Positions 1 through 5,991 of a stretch of DNA of 9,694 nucleotides are shown here, piece after piece; the first letter of the stretch is position 1, and each line of letters starts with the position of its first letter. Below the pieces are notes generated by a model, which was given only the letters and a program-made list of their open reading frames with translations, was not told the origin of the DNA and ran no database searches. A program made the translations under genes and the position numbers. The DNA comes from Thiomonas sp. (lineage in GTDB: Bacteria; Pseudomonadota; Gammaproteobacteria; Burkholderiales; Burkholderiaceae): positions 1 through 9,694 of the forward strand of contig DAIAZB010000360.1 of the NCBI GenBank assembly GCA_027443745.1, given 5' to 3'.

Positions 1-711
1 CTTGCCCGACGCGACCACCGCCATGCGCAGGCGGTCGCGCGGATGGCGGGCGATGGCGGCATCCACGGTCATCACCCGCGGCAAAACTCCCCAGGCCAGC
101 GCAAGGTATTGCCGGCTGACCGTGCGTGCCTGCAACTGCCGCACCAGATCGGTCTGCGCCTCGAGCGTGCGGGCCACTACCAGCAGGCCGCTGGTGTCCT
201 TGTCGAGCCGGTGAACGATGCCGGCGCGGGGCACCAAGGCTGTCTCCGGGTAGCGCGCCAACAAGCCGTTGAGCAGCGTGCCGCTCCAGTTGCCGGCAGC
301 CGGATGCACCACCAGCCCGGCGGGCTTGTCGATCACGACAAGCTGGGAGTCTTCCCACACCACGGCCAGATCCATCGGTTCGGGCATGAAGGCGCCAGCT
401 TCCGGGTCGGGCGGAACCTGCAGCTCCACCAGCGCGGCATTGCGCGCCTTGCTCCGCGGGGCGGCAAGCTGCCCGCCCATGCGCACCAGACCGGCCTCAC
501 ACCACACCTTGAGCCGGTTGCGGGAAAACTGCGGAAACATCTGCGCCAGTACCTTGTCCAGGCGTTCGCCGGAGAAGGCCGCGGGGACACTGGCCTGGAG
601 CGCGGTGACGGCACCCGCGGGCTCGCCGCAATCCAGGTCGGTGCCATCGTCCGCCGCGCCGGAAAGCAGGCTGGATTCAAGGTCGAGCGGACTGGGTTCC
701 CGGACATGCAT
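1..711 (-). CDS. rluD: 23S rRNA pseudouridine synthase RluD (3' part off the left edge)
   Basis: RluD-family enzymes isomerise specific uridines to pseudouridine in 23S rRNA (helix 69 in E. coli). The reading frame runs from ATG at 711 to the window edge with no stop and gives 237 residues; the E. coli enzyme has about 326, so roughly 90 C-terminal residues are missing. An S4 RNA-binding domain covers about residues 48-95 (SGERLDKVLAQ, SRNRLKVWCEAGLV). The catalytic domain follows, with VVIDKPAGLVVHP at 125-137 and the active-site motif HRLDKDTSGL at 167-176, where Asp170 is the expected catalytic aspartate. RQYLALAWG and IARHPRDRLRMAV are further family motifs. The first 37 residues are acidic and Ala/Gly-rich and not obviously conserved, so the start is less certain than the frame. 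An in-frame GTG lies at 729, and neither start has a good Shine-Dalgarno sequence. The gene is divergent from bamD. RluC is the main alternative, but the motifs and the bamD neighbour favour RluD. Confidence 0.93.
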   Translation of the reverse strand, partial: MHVREPSPLDLESSLLSGAADDGTDLDCGEPAGAVTALQASVPAAFSGERLDKVLAQMFPQFSRNRLKVWCEAGLVRMGGQLAAPRSKARNAALVELQVPPDPEAGAFMPEPMDLAVVWEDSQLVVIDKPAGLVVHPAAGNWSGTLLNGLLARYPETALVPRAGIVHRLDKDTSGLLVVARTLEAQTDLVRQLQARTVSRQYLALAWGVLPRVMTVDAAIARHPRDRLRMAVVASGK

Positions 712-778
712 GCAGCCAGCATAGCCCACCCCGGAGGCGTATCGGCTCCATCAGGCGACTCCGGCTGTTGCAGGGCAC

Positions 779-795
779 CACGCCGTGCTGGCGTG
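779..795. repeat. small inverted repeat in the rluD-bamD gap
   Basis: CACGCC and GGCGTG form perfect 6-bp arms around a 5-base loop. The repeat lies 68 bases upstream of the rluD ATG, so it could form a hairpin in the rluD leader or be a protein site. Arms this short arise by chance in DNA of this GC content, so only its existence is certain, not a role. Confidence 0.35.
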
Positions 796-832
796 CAGCC
801 ATGACACCTGGACATGCCAGTTTGCAACCGCG

Positions 833-844
833 GCGCTGCAGCGC
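833..844. repeat. 12-bp perfect palindrome next to the bamD -10 box
   Basis: GCGCTGCAGCGC is a perfect 12-bp palindrome ending 11 bases before the TATAAT at 856-861. It therefore occupies the position expected for the bamD -35 element, and no TTGACA-like hexamer is present there. A dimeric regulator could bind here, but this is inference; it may also be chance in GC-rich DNA. Confidence 0.4.
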
Positions 845-855
845 AACCCGCTTCC

Positions 856-861
856 TATAAT
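856..861 (+). promoter_or_regulatory. perfect -10 hexamer, probable bamD promoter
   Basis: TATAAT matches the sigma-70 -10 consensus in all six positions and is conspicuous in an otherwise GC-rich gap. Transcription would start near 868, giving a leader of about 27 bases before the GTG at 895. No convincing -35 hexamer is found 15-19 bases upstream; TTGCAA at 822-827 is too far away (28-base spacer). The promoter may be activator-dependent or simply have a weak -35. Confidence 0.55.
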
Positions 862-894
862 GGTCCGCTTGCCGATCCTGCGACGAGTTGCCTT

Positions 895-1716
895 GTGAAT
901 TCCACCCAGTCCTCCACGGGAGTGCGCCTGCTGCTGCGCACACTTGTTTTGCTTGCTGCGGCCTTGCTTGGCGCCTGTGCTTCGACCTCGGAAAAAGACG
1001 TGACCGCCGGCTGGTCCGCCGCGAAGTTGTACAGCGAGGCGAAAGACGAGATGAGCAACGGCGCTTACGACAAGGCCACGAAGTATTACGAAAAGCTCGA
1101 GTCGCGCTACCCCTACGGCGTGCTGGCGCAACAAGCACTGATGGAGACCGCCTACGGCTATTTCAAGCAAGGCGAGCGCGCCCAGGCCCTGGCCGCCTGC
1201 GACCGCTTCCTCAAGATCTACCCCAACAACCCCTACACCGACTACGTGCTGTACCTGAAGGGGCGCGTCAACTTCTACGACAACAGCAGTTGGTTCTCCG
1301 GCCTGTCGGACCAGAAGCTGTATGAGCGCGACCAGCATGCCGCAAAGGAATCGTTCGAGGCCTTCAAGGAGCTGACGACGCGTTTCCCCAAGAGCAAGTA
1401 CACACCCGATGCGCGATTGCGCATGCGCTACATCCTCAATGCCCTGGCCGAGTACGACACTCATGTCGCCTTGTTCTATTACCGCCGCGGCGCTTATGTG
1501 GCAGCGGCCGATCGTGCGCAGGAAGCCATCAAAAGCCACCCGGACGCACCCGCCACGCAACTGGCGCTTGCCGTGCTGATGGACAGCTACGACAAGCTGG
1601 GCCTGACGCAATTGCGCGACGACACCGAGCGTGTGCTCAAGCTCAATTACCCCGCCAGCCCCTACCTCACCCAGGGCCTGCCGCCGCGCAACGAAGCGTG
1701 GTGGAAGCTGTGGTGA
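895..1716 (+). CDS. bamD: Outer membrane protein assembly factor BamD (ComL-type lipoprotein)
   Basis: BamD is the essential lipoprotein of the BAM complex, which folds and inserts beta-barrel proteins into the outer membrane; it faces the periplasm and binds BamA. From GTG at 895 the product has 273 residues. A short positive N-terminus and a hydrophobic run (LLLRTLVLLAAALLGAC) end in the lipobox LGAC at 25-28, so Cys28 is the predicted lipidated N-terminus, leaving about 246 mature residues as expected for the family. TPR-like helical repeats follow (KLYSEAKDEMSNGAYDKA, YYEKLESRYPYG, ACDRFLKIYPNNPYTDYVLY, FKELTTRFPKSKY, YYRRGAYVAAADRA). The frame is open upstream to 814, but the 895 start puts the signal peptide at the N-terminus and follows the -10 box at a sensible distance. 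Shine-Dalgarno support is weak (GAG at 885-887). The gene is divergent from rluD and convergent with yoaA; the two stop codons are 57 bases apart with no clear terminator. Confidence 0.95.
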   Translation: MNSTQSSTGVRLLLRTLVLLAAALLGACASTSEKDVTAGWSAAKLYSEAKDEMSNGAYDKATKYYEKLESRYPYGVLAQQALMETAYGYFKQGERAQALAACDRFLKIYPNNPYTDYVLYLKGRVNFYDNSSWFSGLSDQKLYERDQHAAKESFEAFKELTTRFPKSKYTPDARLRMRYILNALAEYDTHVALFYYRRGAYVAAADRAQEAIKSHPDAPATQLALAVLMDSYDKLGLTQLRDDTERVLKLNYPASPYLTQGLPPRNEAWWKLW

Positions 1717-1773
1717 GTTCGATCTGCATCCGCGGCGTCGCTTGAAAACCAGACCCGCAGGCGAACGGGCGAT

Positions 1774-3954
1774 TCAGTCCTCGAAAGCTACCGCGCCATT
1801 GCCGGCCGCGGCCGGGTTTTGCGCTACGGCATTCACCGCTGCCGCAGCGGGCACACCAGTCGCATGCGCCAGCAAGAACGCCGCCGCTTCGTCCACCGAT
1901 TCCACCCGCGCGAACGGTTGCAGCGAGGTCAGCAGGCGGTGCCCCCAGGCGGTGCCGGCCAGACGTTGATCGCACACCGCCAGCACGCCCCAATCGCTCT
2001 CGCTGCGAATGAGCCGGCCAGCACCCTGCTGCAACGCCAGCGCGGCCTGCGGCAGTGAATAGTCCATGAAACCGCTGCGCCCAGCCGCCTCCAGGCGTTT
2101 GATGCGCGCCGCAACCAGGGGGTCGTCGGGCGGGGCGAAAGGCAGCTTGTCGATCACCACCAGGGTGAGTTGCTCGCCCGGAAAATCAACCCCCTCCCAG
2201 AAGCTGTGGCTGCCCACCAGCACCGCCTCGGGATTCGCGGCGAAGCGCTGCAGCAGCACCGGCTTGGACTCGCTGGACTGCTCCAGCACCACGCGGTTGG
2301 GCGGCAGGAGCTCGCGCAGACGCGAGGCGATGCGGCCGATGGCGCGCAGCGTGGTGGTGAGCACGAAACTGCCGCCGGGATTGACGGCAACGAGGCGCGC
2401 GGCCAACGCGGCCACACGCAGGGAGTGCTCGGTGTCGGCCGGATGGAAGCCTGTCCGGGGCACCAGCAGGCGCGTCTGGCGCGCATAGTCGAACGGGCTG
2501 GCAACACGCAGCTCACGCAAACGCGGCTGAACACCGCCCTCCACTGCCGCCAGCGCCGGACTGCCCTCGTTCAGGCCCAGGCGCGCGCGGGTGTAGCGAA
2601 AACCGCCGTCCAGCGTCAAGGTGGCCGACACCAGCACCCAGGCTTGTGAACGCTGCGCCAACAGCGCCGAAAACGCCGGACCGACACCCAGCGGCGTGGC
2701 CAGCAGGCGCAGGGAGTGACTGCCGACTTCGAGCCAGCGCACCATATCCTGTGGCGGGGTCGCCGCCGATTCGGTGTCCTCGGACGACGGCGTGGCGTCG
2801 CGCTGCCAGGCCGCGAGCAAGGCTTGCTGTTCGCGGCAACGTTCGATCAGGCGGGTGAATTCGGGCGCCAGTGCCTCGAAAGGATCGAGCGCCGCGCGCA
2901 AGCCAGCCAGTTCCTCTTGCCAATGGTTCAGGCCCTCGGCCCAACCTCCGAGGGTCTGCGCCTGTGCCCAGTCGAGCCGATGCGTGCCTGCGGGGGCGAT
3001 GAGGCGCTGGTCGCGTGCCACCTTCTGCAGGCGGCTGCTCAGACCCTGCCAGTCGGCCAGGCCGCGCGCCAGTTGCCAGCCGCAAGCCAGGACGTCGCGC
3101 GCGAGCTCCAGCGCCTGGGCCGTGCCCACGCTGCTGCCCAGAAACTGCGCACCGATGTCCGACAACTGGTGCGCCTCGTCCAGCACCACTGTGGTGGCGC
3201 TGGGCAGGAGTTCTGCCACGCCTTCGTCGCGCAGGGCGACATTGGCGAAGAACAGGTGGTGGTTGATGATGACCACGTCGGCTGCCATGGCCTCGCGCCT
3301 GGCCTTCATGACGAAGCAGGCGCGGTAGTCGGGGCAGTCGGAGCCGAGGCAGTTGTCGCGCGTGGAGGTGACCAGCGGAATGACCGGCGATTTCTCGTCC
3401 AGACCGCCCAGGGCGGAGAGATCGCCATCGCCGGACGTGCCGGCAAACAGCGCCACGCGACGCAACTCCTGCACGGCGCGGCGGCTGTCCAGCAAGCCCT
3501 CGCTCTCGGTGCGCTTGAGGCGGTAGTGGCACACGTAGTTGGTGCGCCCCTTGAGCACCGCAGCCCGCAATTGCACGCCCAGAACCTCGCGCGCCAGGGG
3601 CAGATCCTTGCGAAAGAGCTGGTCCTGCAGGGCTCGTGTCGCGGTGGAGACGATGACCCGCTCGCCACGCAGCAGCGCCGGCACGAGGTAGGCCAGGGTC
3701 TTGCCGGTGCCGGTGCCGGCTTCGGCCAGCAAAATGCCGCGTTCGGCCATGGCTCGCTCGACGGCGCTGGCGAGATGGCGCTGACCGGGGCGCTCGCGCC
3801 AACCTGGCAGCGCCTCGGCGAACAGGCCATGCTCGCCCCACAGAGGGTCGAGCGTGGCGGAATCGGTTTCGGCGCGGGCCGCATCCGGCGGATCCGCACC
3901 GGATGCGGCAGCGCTCTGCCTAAAATGACCCGCTGCTTGTTCCCCGATGTTCAA
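1774..3954 (-). CDS. yoaA: ATP-dependent iron-sulfur DNA helicase, YoaA/DinG family
   Basis: This is an XPD/DinG-like superfamily 2 helicase that unwinds DNA with ATP; E. coli YoaA acts in repair of stalled replication together with the HolC (chi) subunit. The 726 residues show RPGQ at 55-58 (Q-motif region), Walker A AEAGTGTGKT at 77-86, four cysteines suited to a 4Fe-4S cluster (Cys142, Cys202, Cys207, Cys213; NCLGSDCP is typical of YoaA), INHHLFF at 230-236, the Walker B box DEAH at 259-262, SAT at 443-445, SFWEGVDFPG at 584-593, IDKLPFAPPDDPL at 601-613 and QGAGRLIR at 643-650. Resemblance to E. coli YoaA (636 residues) is clear, so I prefer it to DinG proper. The start is TTG at 3954, overlapping the upstream stop as TTGA; no other ATG, GTG or TTG lies in frame before the Q-motif region. 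About 33 N-terminal and 30 C-terminal residues are low-complexity extensions beyond the E. coli protein. It is the second gene of a pair with the DUF465 gene. Confidence 0.92.
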   Translation of the reverse strand: MNIGEQAAGHFRQSAAASGADPPDAARAETDSATLDPLWGEHGLFAEALPGWRERPGQRHLASAVERAMAERGILLAEAGTGTGKTLAYLVPALLRGERVIVSTATRALQDQLFRKDLPLAREVLGVQLRAAVLKGRTNYVCHYRLKRTESEGLLDSRRAVQELRRVALFAGTSGDGDLSALGGLDEKSPVIPLVTSTRDNCLGSDCPDYRACFVMKARREAMAADVVIINHHLFFANVALRDEGVAELLPSATTVVLDEAHQLSDIGAQFLGSSVGTAQALELARDVLACGWQLARGLADWQGLSSRLQKVARDQRLIAPAGTHRLDWAQAQTLGGWAEGLNHWQEELAGLRAALDPFEALAPEFTRLIERCREQQALLAAWQRDATPSSEDTESAATPPQDMVRWLEVGSHSLRLLATPLGVGPAFSALLAQRSQAWVLVSATLTLDGGFRYTRARLGLNEGSPALAAVEGGVQPRLRELRVASPFDYARQTRLLVPRTGFHPADTEHSLRVAALAARLVAVNPGGSFVLTTTLRAIGRIASRLRELLPPNRVVLEQSSESKPVLLQRFAANPEAVLVGSHSFWEGVDFPGEQLTLVVIDKLPFAPPDDPLVAARIKRLEAAGRSGFMDYSLPQAALALQQGAGRLIRSESDWGVLAVCDQRLAGTAWGHRLLTSLQPFARVESVDEAAAFLLAHATGVPAAAAVNAVAQNPAAAGNGAVAFED
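3878..3909. repeat. 11-bp perfect inverted repeat inside the 5' end of yoaA
   Basis: GCCGCATCCGG (3878-3888) and CCGGATGCGGC (3899-3909) are perfect reverse complements. They flank a 10-base spacer that itself contains the palindrome CGGATCCG (3889-3896). In the yoaA transcript this would be a very stable stem-loop 45-77 bases after the start codon, encoding residues 16-26 of the non-conserved N-terminal extension. No T-tract follows on either strand, so it is not a classical intrinsic terminator. The repeat is seen directly; a regulatory role is inference. Confidence 0.75.
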
Positions 3955-4160
3955 GCGGGTTCGTCCGGCTGCGAGGCCGCTTCCAGGAGTGCAATTTGAT
4001 CGCGAAGCTGCAACCGCTTTTTTTTCAGCCGGTGCAACAGGAATTCCTGCTCGGGCGTCTGTGGCCCGAGCCTGTCGATGGCGTCATCCAGGTCGGCATG
4101 CTCCATGCGCAGTTCGATGAGACGGCGGTTGGCAGAGCGCAGATTCTGGTCCATCGGCAT
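3951..4160 (-). CDS. DUF465 / YdcH-like small protein
   Basis: This is a 69-residue, highly charged, mostly helical protein. It matches the DUF465 (YdcH-like) pattern: an N-terminal helix with ELRMEHADLDDAIDRL at 16-31, a short turn, then LLHRLKKKRLQLRDQIALLE at 41-60. The LKKxxLxLxDxI block is the family hallmark. The function of this widespread family is unknown; the heptad-like leucines suggest a small coiled-coil hairpin, probably cytoplasmic because there is no signal peptide. I chose ATG at 4160; a second ATG at 4154, two codons in, is equally possible. The frame is open further upstream, but that extension covers the divergent phosphatase start and is not family-like. There is no clear Shine-Dalgarno sequence. 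Its TGA overlaps the yoaA TTG by the TTGA arrangement, implying translational coupling. Confidence 0.88.
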   Translation of the reverse strand: MPMDQNLRSANRRLIELRMEHADLDDAIDRLGPQTPEQEFLLHRLKKKRLQLRDQIALLEAASQPDEPA

Positions 4161-4178
4161 GGTGGCTGGCGGGCGGGG

Positions 4179-4196
4179 CAATGGGATGTTCCATTG
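4179..4196. repeat. operator-like dyad CAATGG-N6-CCATTG
   Basis: Perfect 6-bp arms separated by six bases give an 18-bp dyad in the 86-bp gap between the divergent DUF465 and phosphatase genes. It overlaps the predicted minus-strand -10 box at 4193-4198 and the likely transcription start. Size and placement fit a repressor operator, but no regulator is encoded nearby, so function is inference. Confidence 0.45.
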
Positions 4197-4198
4197 TA
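4193..4198 (-). promoter_or_regulatory. candidate -10 box for the DUF465-yoaA pair
   Basis: Read on the minus strand this is TACAAT, one mismatch from TATAAT, followed by GG just as the bamD -10 is. It lies 32 bases upstream of the DUF465 ATG, giving a leader of about 26 bases. No recognisable -35 hexamer is present at 16-18 bases. It overlaps the dyad at 4179-4196. Confidence 0.42.
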
Positions 4199-4246
4199 TG
4201 AACGCATGGCGCCGCATCGGCCCCATGCCGCCATTCGAGCCCACGG

Positions 4247-5053
4247 ATGATCCAAGCTCGCACCCGTCTGCAGTTGCAGGCCGCCACCGGCATTCATCGC
4301 GGTGACCGCCAGTATCAGCAGGACCGCATCGAGATCTTCCCGCATCCACGCGTTCAGGGACTGATTCTCGTGGTGGTGGCCGACGGCATGGGCGGACGCA
4401 GCGGTGGACGCATGGCGGCCGACCAGGTGATGCTGACGGCGCAGCAACTGTTCGAGCGCTTCGTGCCCAGCCAGGAGCAGCCGATCGATTTGCTGCACAG
4501 CCTCGTGCGTGAAAGCCATCTGATGATCAAGCTCAGTGCCATCTCGGCCGAACAGGAGCCCCACTCCACCGTGGCCTGCGCCCTGCTGCAGCCTGATGGC
4601 CATTGCCACTGGGCGCATGTGGGCGATTCACGCGTGCAAGTGTTTCGCGCGGGCAAGCTGGTGGTGCGCACGAAGGATCACTCCTATGTGCAGGATCTGG
4701 TCGATGCCGGCACGTTGAGCGAGAGCATGGCGCGCAATCACCCCATGAGCAATGTGCTGACCTCCAGCCTTGGAACCACCGAGGACCCGCCGCTGACCAG
4801 TGACCATCTGCAGCTCCAGGCGGGTGACGTCTTGCTGCTGTGCAGCGACGGTTTATGGCACTATTTCGTCGACGCGGAACTGGGCTCGACGCTCGACCGG
4901 CTCGATCCGCGCGACAGCTGCGAGTTCCTCATCGCCAAAGCCAGACAGCGCGCCATGGGGCGAGGCGACAACCTGTCGCTCGCGGTGGTCAAGCTGCAGC
5001 GCGCCCAGCCACCCGCGACGCCAGCCAAACGCCTACCCAAGTCCCAGGGATAG
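4247..5053 (+). CDS. PP2C-family serine/threonine protein phosphatase
   Basis: This is a metal-dependent (Mn/Mg) PPM/PP2C phosphatase that removes phosphate from Ser/Thr of target proteins; it is cytoplasmic, with no membrane segment. The 268 residues contain the family motifs in order: GIHRGDRQYQQD at 15-26, with Asp26 in the first acidic motif; ADGMGG at 45-50, with metal-binding Asp46; HSTVA at 106-110; HVGDSRV at 124-130; LTSSLGTTEDP at 171-181; LLLCSDGLW at 196-204, with Asp201; and GRGDNLSL at 238-245, with Asp241-Asn242. All expected metal ligands appear present, so it should be active. The first motif has Gln where many members have Asn. The last 18 residues are a Pro/Lys-rich tail. 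Start: ATG at 4247, with only weak ribosome-binding sequence upstream. The gene is divergent from the DUF465 gene and convergent with the exported-protein gene. No kinase or FHA-domain partner is in the window, so the substrate is unknown. Confidence 0.93.
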   Translation: MIQARTRLQLQAATGIHRGDRQYQQDRIEIFPHPRVQGLILVVVADGMGGRSGGRMAADQVMLTAQQLFERFVPSQEQPIDLLHSLVRESHLMIKLSAISAEQEPHSTVACALLQPDGHCHWAHVGDSRVQVFRAGKLVVRTKDHSYVQDLVDAGTLSESMARNHPMSNVLTSSLGTTEDPPLTSDHLQLQAGDVLLLCSDGLWHYFVDAELGSTLDRLDPRDSCEFLIAKARQRAMGRGDNLSLAVVKLQRAQPPATPAKRLPKSQG

Positions 5054-5061
5054 ATCGTCCA

Positions 5062-5087
5062 TGGGGGCTGGGCAGGACGTCCCCAGC
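5062..5087. other. GC-rich stem-loop in the convergent gap, possible terminator
   Basis: GCTGGG at 5067-5072 pairs with CCCAGC at 5082-5087 around a 9-base loop; TGGGG/CCCCA (5062-5066 with 5081-5085) is an alternative pairing. It lies between two convergent genes, where a bidirectional terminator is expected. There is no T-tract on either side, so intrinsic termination is doubtful. Confidence 0.3.
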
Positions 5088-5094
5088 AGCGCGT

Positions 5095-5991
5095 TCAATA
5101 GCCTGGGGGCAGTGGCAACGGTGGAGCCGCTGCCGAACCGGATTGTTTCGCTTGCTCGCGCTGCTGCGCCGCCTGGGCCTGGCGGCGCTGATAGTCGGCC
5201 TGCTTCTGCGCGTAGGCTGCCTCGGCAGCCTGCATCTGCGCTGCCCGCTGGGCGGCTTGTTGCTTTGCCTGCTGCGCCGATCGCGCGTTCGCGCCTGGAG
5301 ACACGACGGCGGGTGAAGCCGGAGCGGCTGATGGCGACGGTCCTCGGCCCTGCGCCTGACGCTGTTTCGCCTCGTAGGCAGCCTGTCTGGCCGCATCCCC
5401 GACGGCACGGTCGGCCCGCTCGCGCTGCTTGTGTGCCTGCTCTTGTTCGCGCAGCAGCCGTTGCTGTTGCGCGGCCGAAGCGTCCGGTACCGGACGGCGC
5501 TCACGCAAATTCTGCGCGACGCGGCGACGCTCGGCCTCGGCCCGCTGTTGGCGAGCGGCGAGGTCGATGGCGCTCAAGCTCGCATCCAGCGCATCCGACT
5601 GCTTGTTGTAGCGACGACGCGCCCGATCCAGACAGTCATTGACGAAAAAACGGCGCAGGCATGCGTCTTGTTCGCGTGCATAGGCCGCGTCCAGATTGCT
5701 GCGCTCGGCCTCGATCTGCTGCCGCTCGGCGGCGCGTTGCGCGGCCTCTGAGACAACCGTCTCGATGCTCTGGGTGGAGGTCGGGGTGGAAGCCCCCGGG
5801 ACCATCAGGCTTGCCGGCTTGGACGCCACGGGAGCCAGCGGCTGGGCCGCTCGCGCCTGGCTTGGGCGGCAAACCGCGAAGGCCAGCGCCACGACAAGGA
5901 CGACTCGCCAGGCCTGGGCCAGCGGCCGATCCGGTTCCGTGGATTGACGTTGCACCATGGCGAAAAAACGTGCATTCAAAGGGTGAGGCAT
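5095..5991 (-). CDS. Hypothetical exported coiled-coil protein, coupled to zapE
   Basis: This is a 298-residue protein of unknown function. The N-terminus has basic residues, a hydrophobic core (VVLVVALAFAVC, 30-41) and an AxA-type site (ARA, 46-48), so a cleaved Sec signal peptide and a periplasmic location are likely. There is no lipobox at Cys41. A Pro/Ser/Thr-rich stretch (50-75) precedes a charged Glu/Arg/Ala/Gln-rich helical region (about 78-160) that should form a coiled coil. It contains two cysteines in CLRRFFVNDC (111-120), a pattern I associate with an uncharacterised family common in Betaproteobacteria. Further Gln/Ala/Arg-rich helical segments (about 165-215 and 240-290) end in a proline-rich tail PPLPLPPGY. 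Start: ATG at 5991, sharing its A with the zapE TGA (TGATG); an in-frame ATG at 5958 would give 287 residues and a shorter signal n-region. It is the last gene of the odhB-lpdA-zapE cluster. Low complexity makes any functional guess unsafe. Confidence 0.82.
   Translation of the reverse strand: MPHPLNARFFAMVQRQSTEPDRPLAQAWRVVLVVALAFAVCRPSQARAAQPLAPVASKPASLMVPGASTPTSTQSIETVVSEAAQRAAERQQIEAERSNLDAAYAREQDACLRRFFVNDCLDRARRRYNKQSDALDASLSAIDLAARQQRAEAERRRVAQNLRERRPVPDASAAQQQRLLREQEQAHKQRERADRAVGDAARQAAYEAKQRQAQGRGPSPSAAPASPAVVSPGANARSAQQAKQQAAQRAAQMQAAEAAYAQKQADYQRRQAQAAQQREQAKQSGSAAAPPLPLPPGY

Noticed and set aside
43..804. 253-residue plus-strand open frame antisense to rluD
   Set aside because: RluD motifs (S4 domain, HRLDKDTSGL) are on the minus strand; this frame has none.
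814..894. Upstream ATG extension of bamD (27 more codons)
   Set aside because: It would bury the signal peptide inside the protein and would start before the perfect -10 box, so the GTG at 895 is preferred.
751..1611. 286-residue minus-strand open frame antisense to bamD
   Set aside because: BamD is unambiguous on the plus strand, with a lipobox and TPR-like repeats.
1738..1764. Possible terminator hairpin between bamD and yoaA (TCGCTTG with CAGGCGA)
   Set aside because: The stem has seven pairs including a G-T wobble, a 13-base loop and no T-tract; it is not distinguishable from chance.
2716..3999. 427-residue plus-strand open frame antisense to yoaA
   Set aside because: Shadow of the helicase frame. 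The helicase motifs lie on the other strand and this frame resembles no known family.
4204..4234. Inverted repeats GCATGG/CCATGC and ATGGCG/CGCCAT upstream of the phosphatase gene
   Set aside because: Six-base arms with long spacers (13 and 17 bases) in GC-rich DNA are expected by chance, and the two pairings exclude each other.
3921..4250. Plus-strand TAAAAT (3921-3926), AGGAG and a well-spaced TTG at 3996 with an 84-codon frame
   Set aside because: The promoter-plus-ribosome-site pattern is tempting, but the frame is exactly antisense to the DUF465 gene, has no -35 and no family resemblance, and ends over the phosphatase start.
4161..4349. N-terminal extension of the DUF465 frame
   Set aside because: It would double the size of a family whose members are about 70 residues and would run antisense through the start of the phosphatase gene.
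4800..5642. 280-residue Arg/Pro-rich plus-strand frame overlapping the phosphatase 3' end
   Set aside because: It overlaps the PP2C gene in another frame and is antisense to the exported-protein gene. Its composition is typical of a GC-rich shadow frame.
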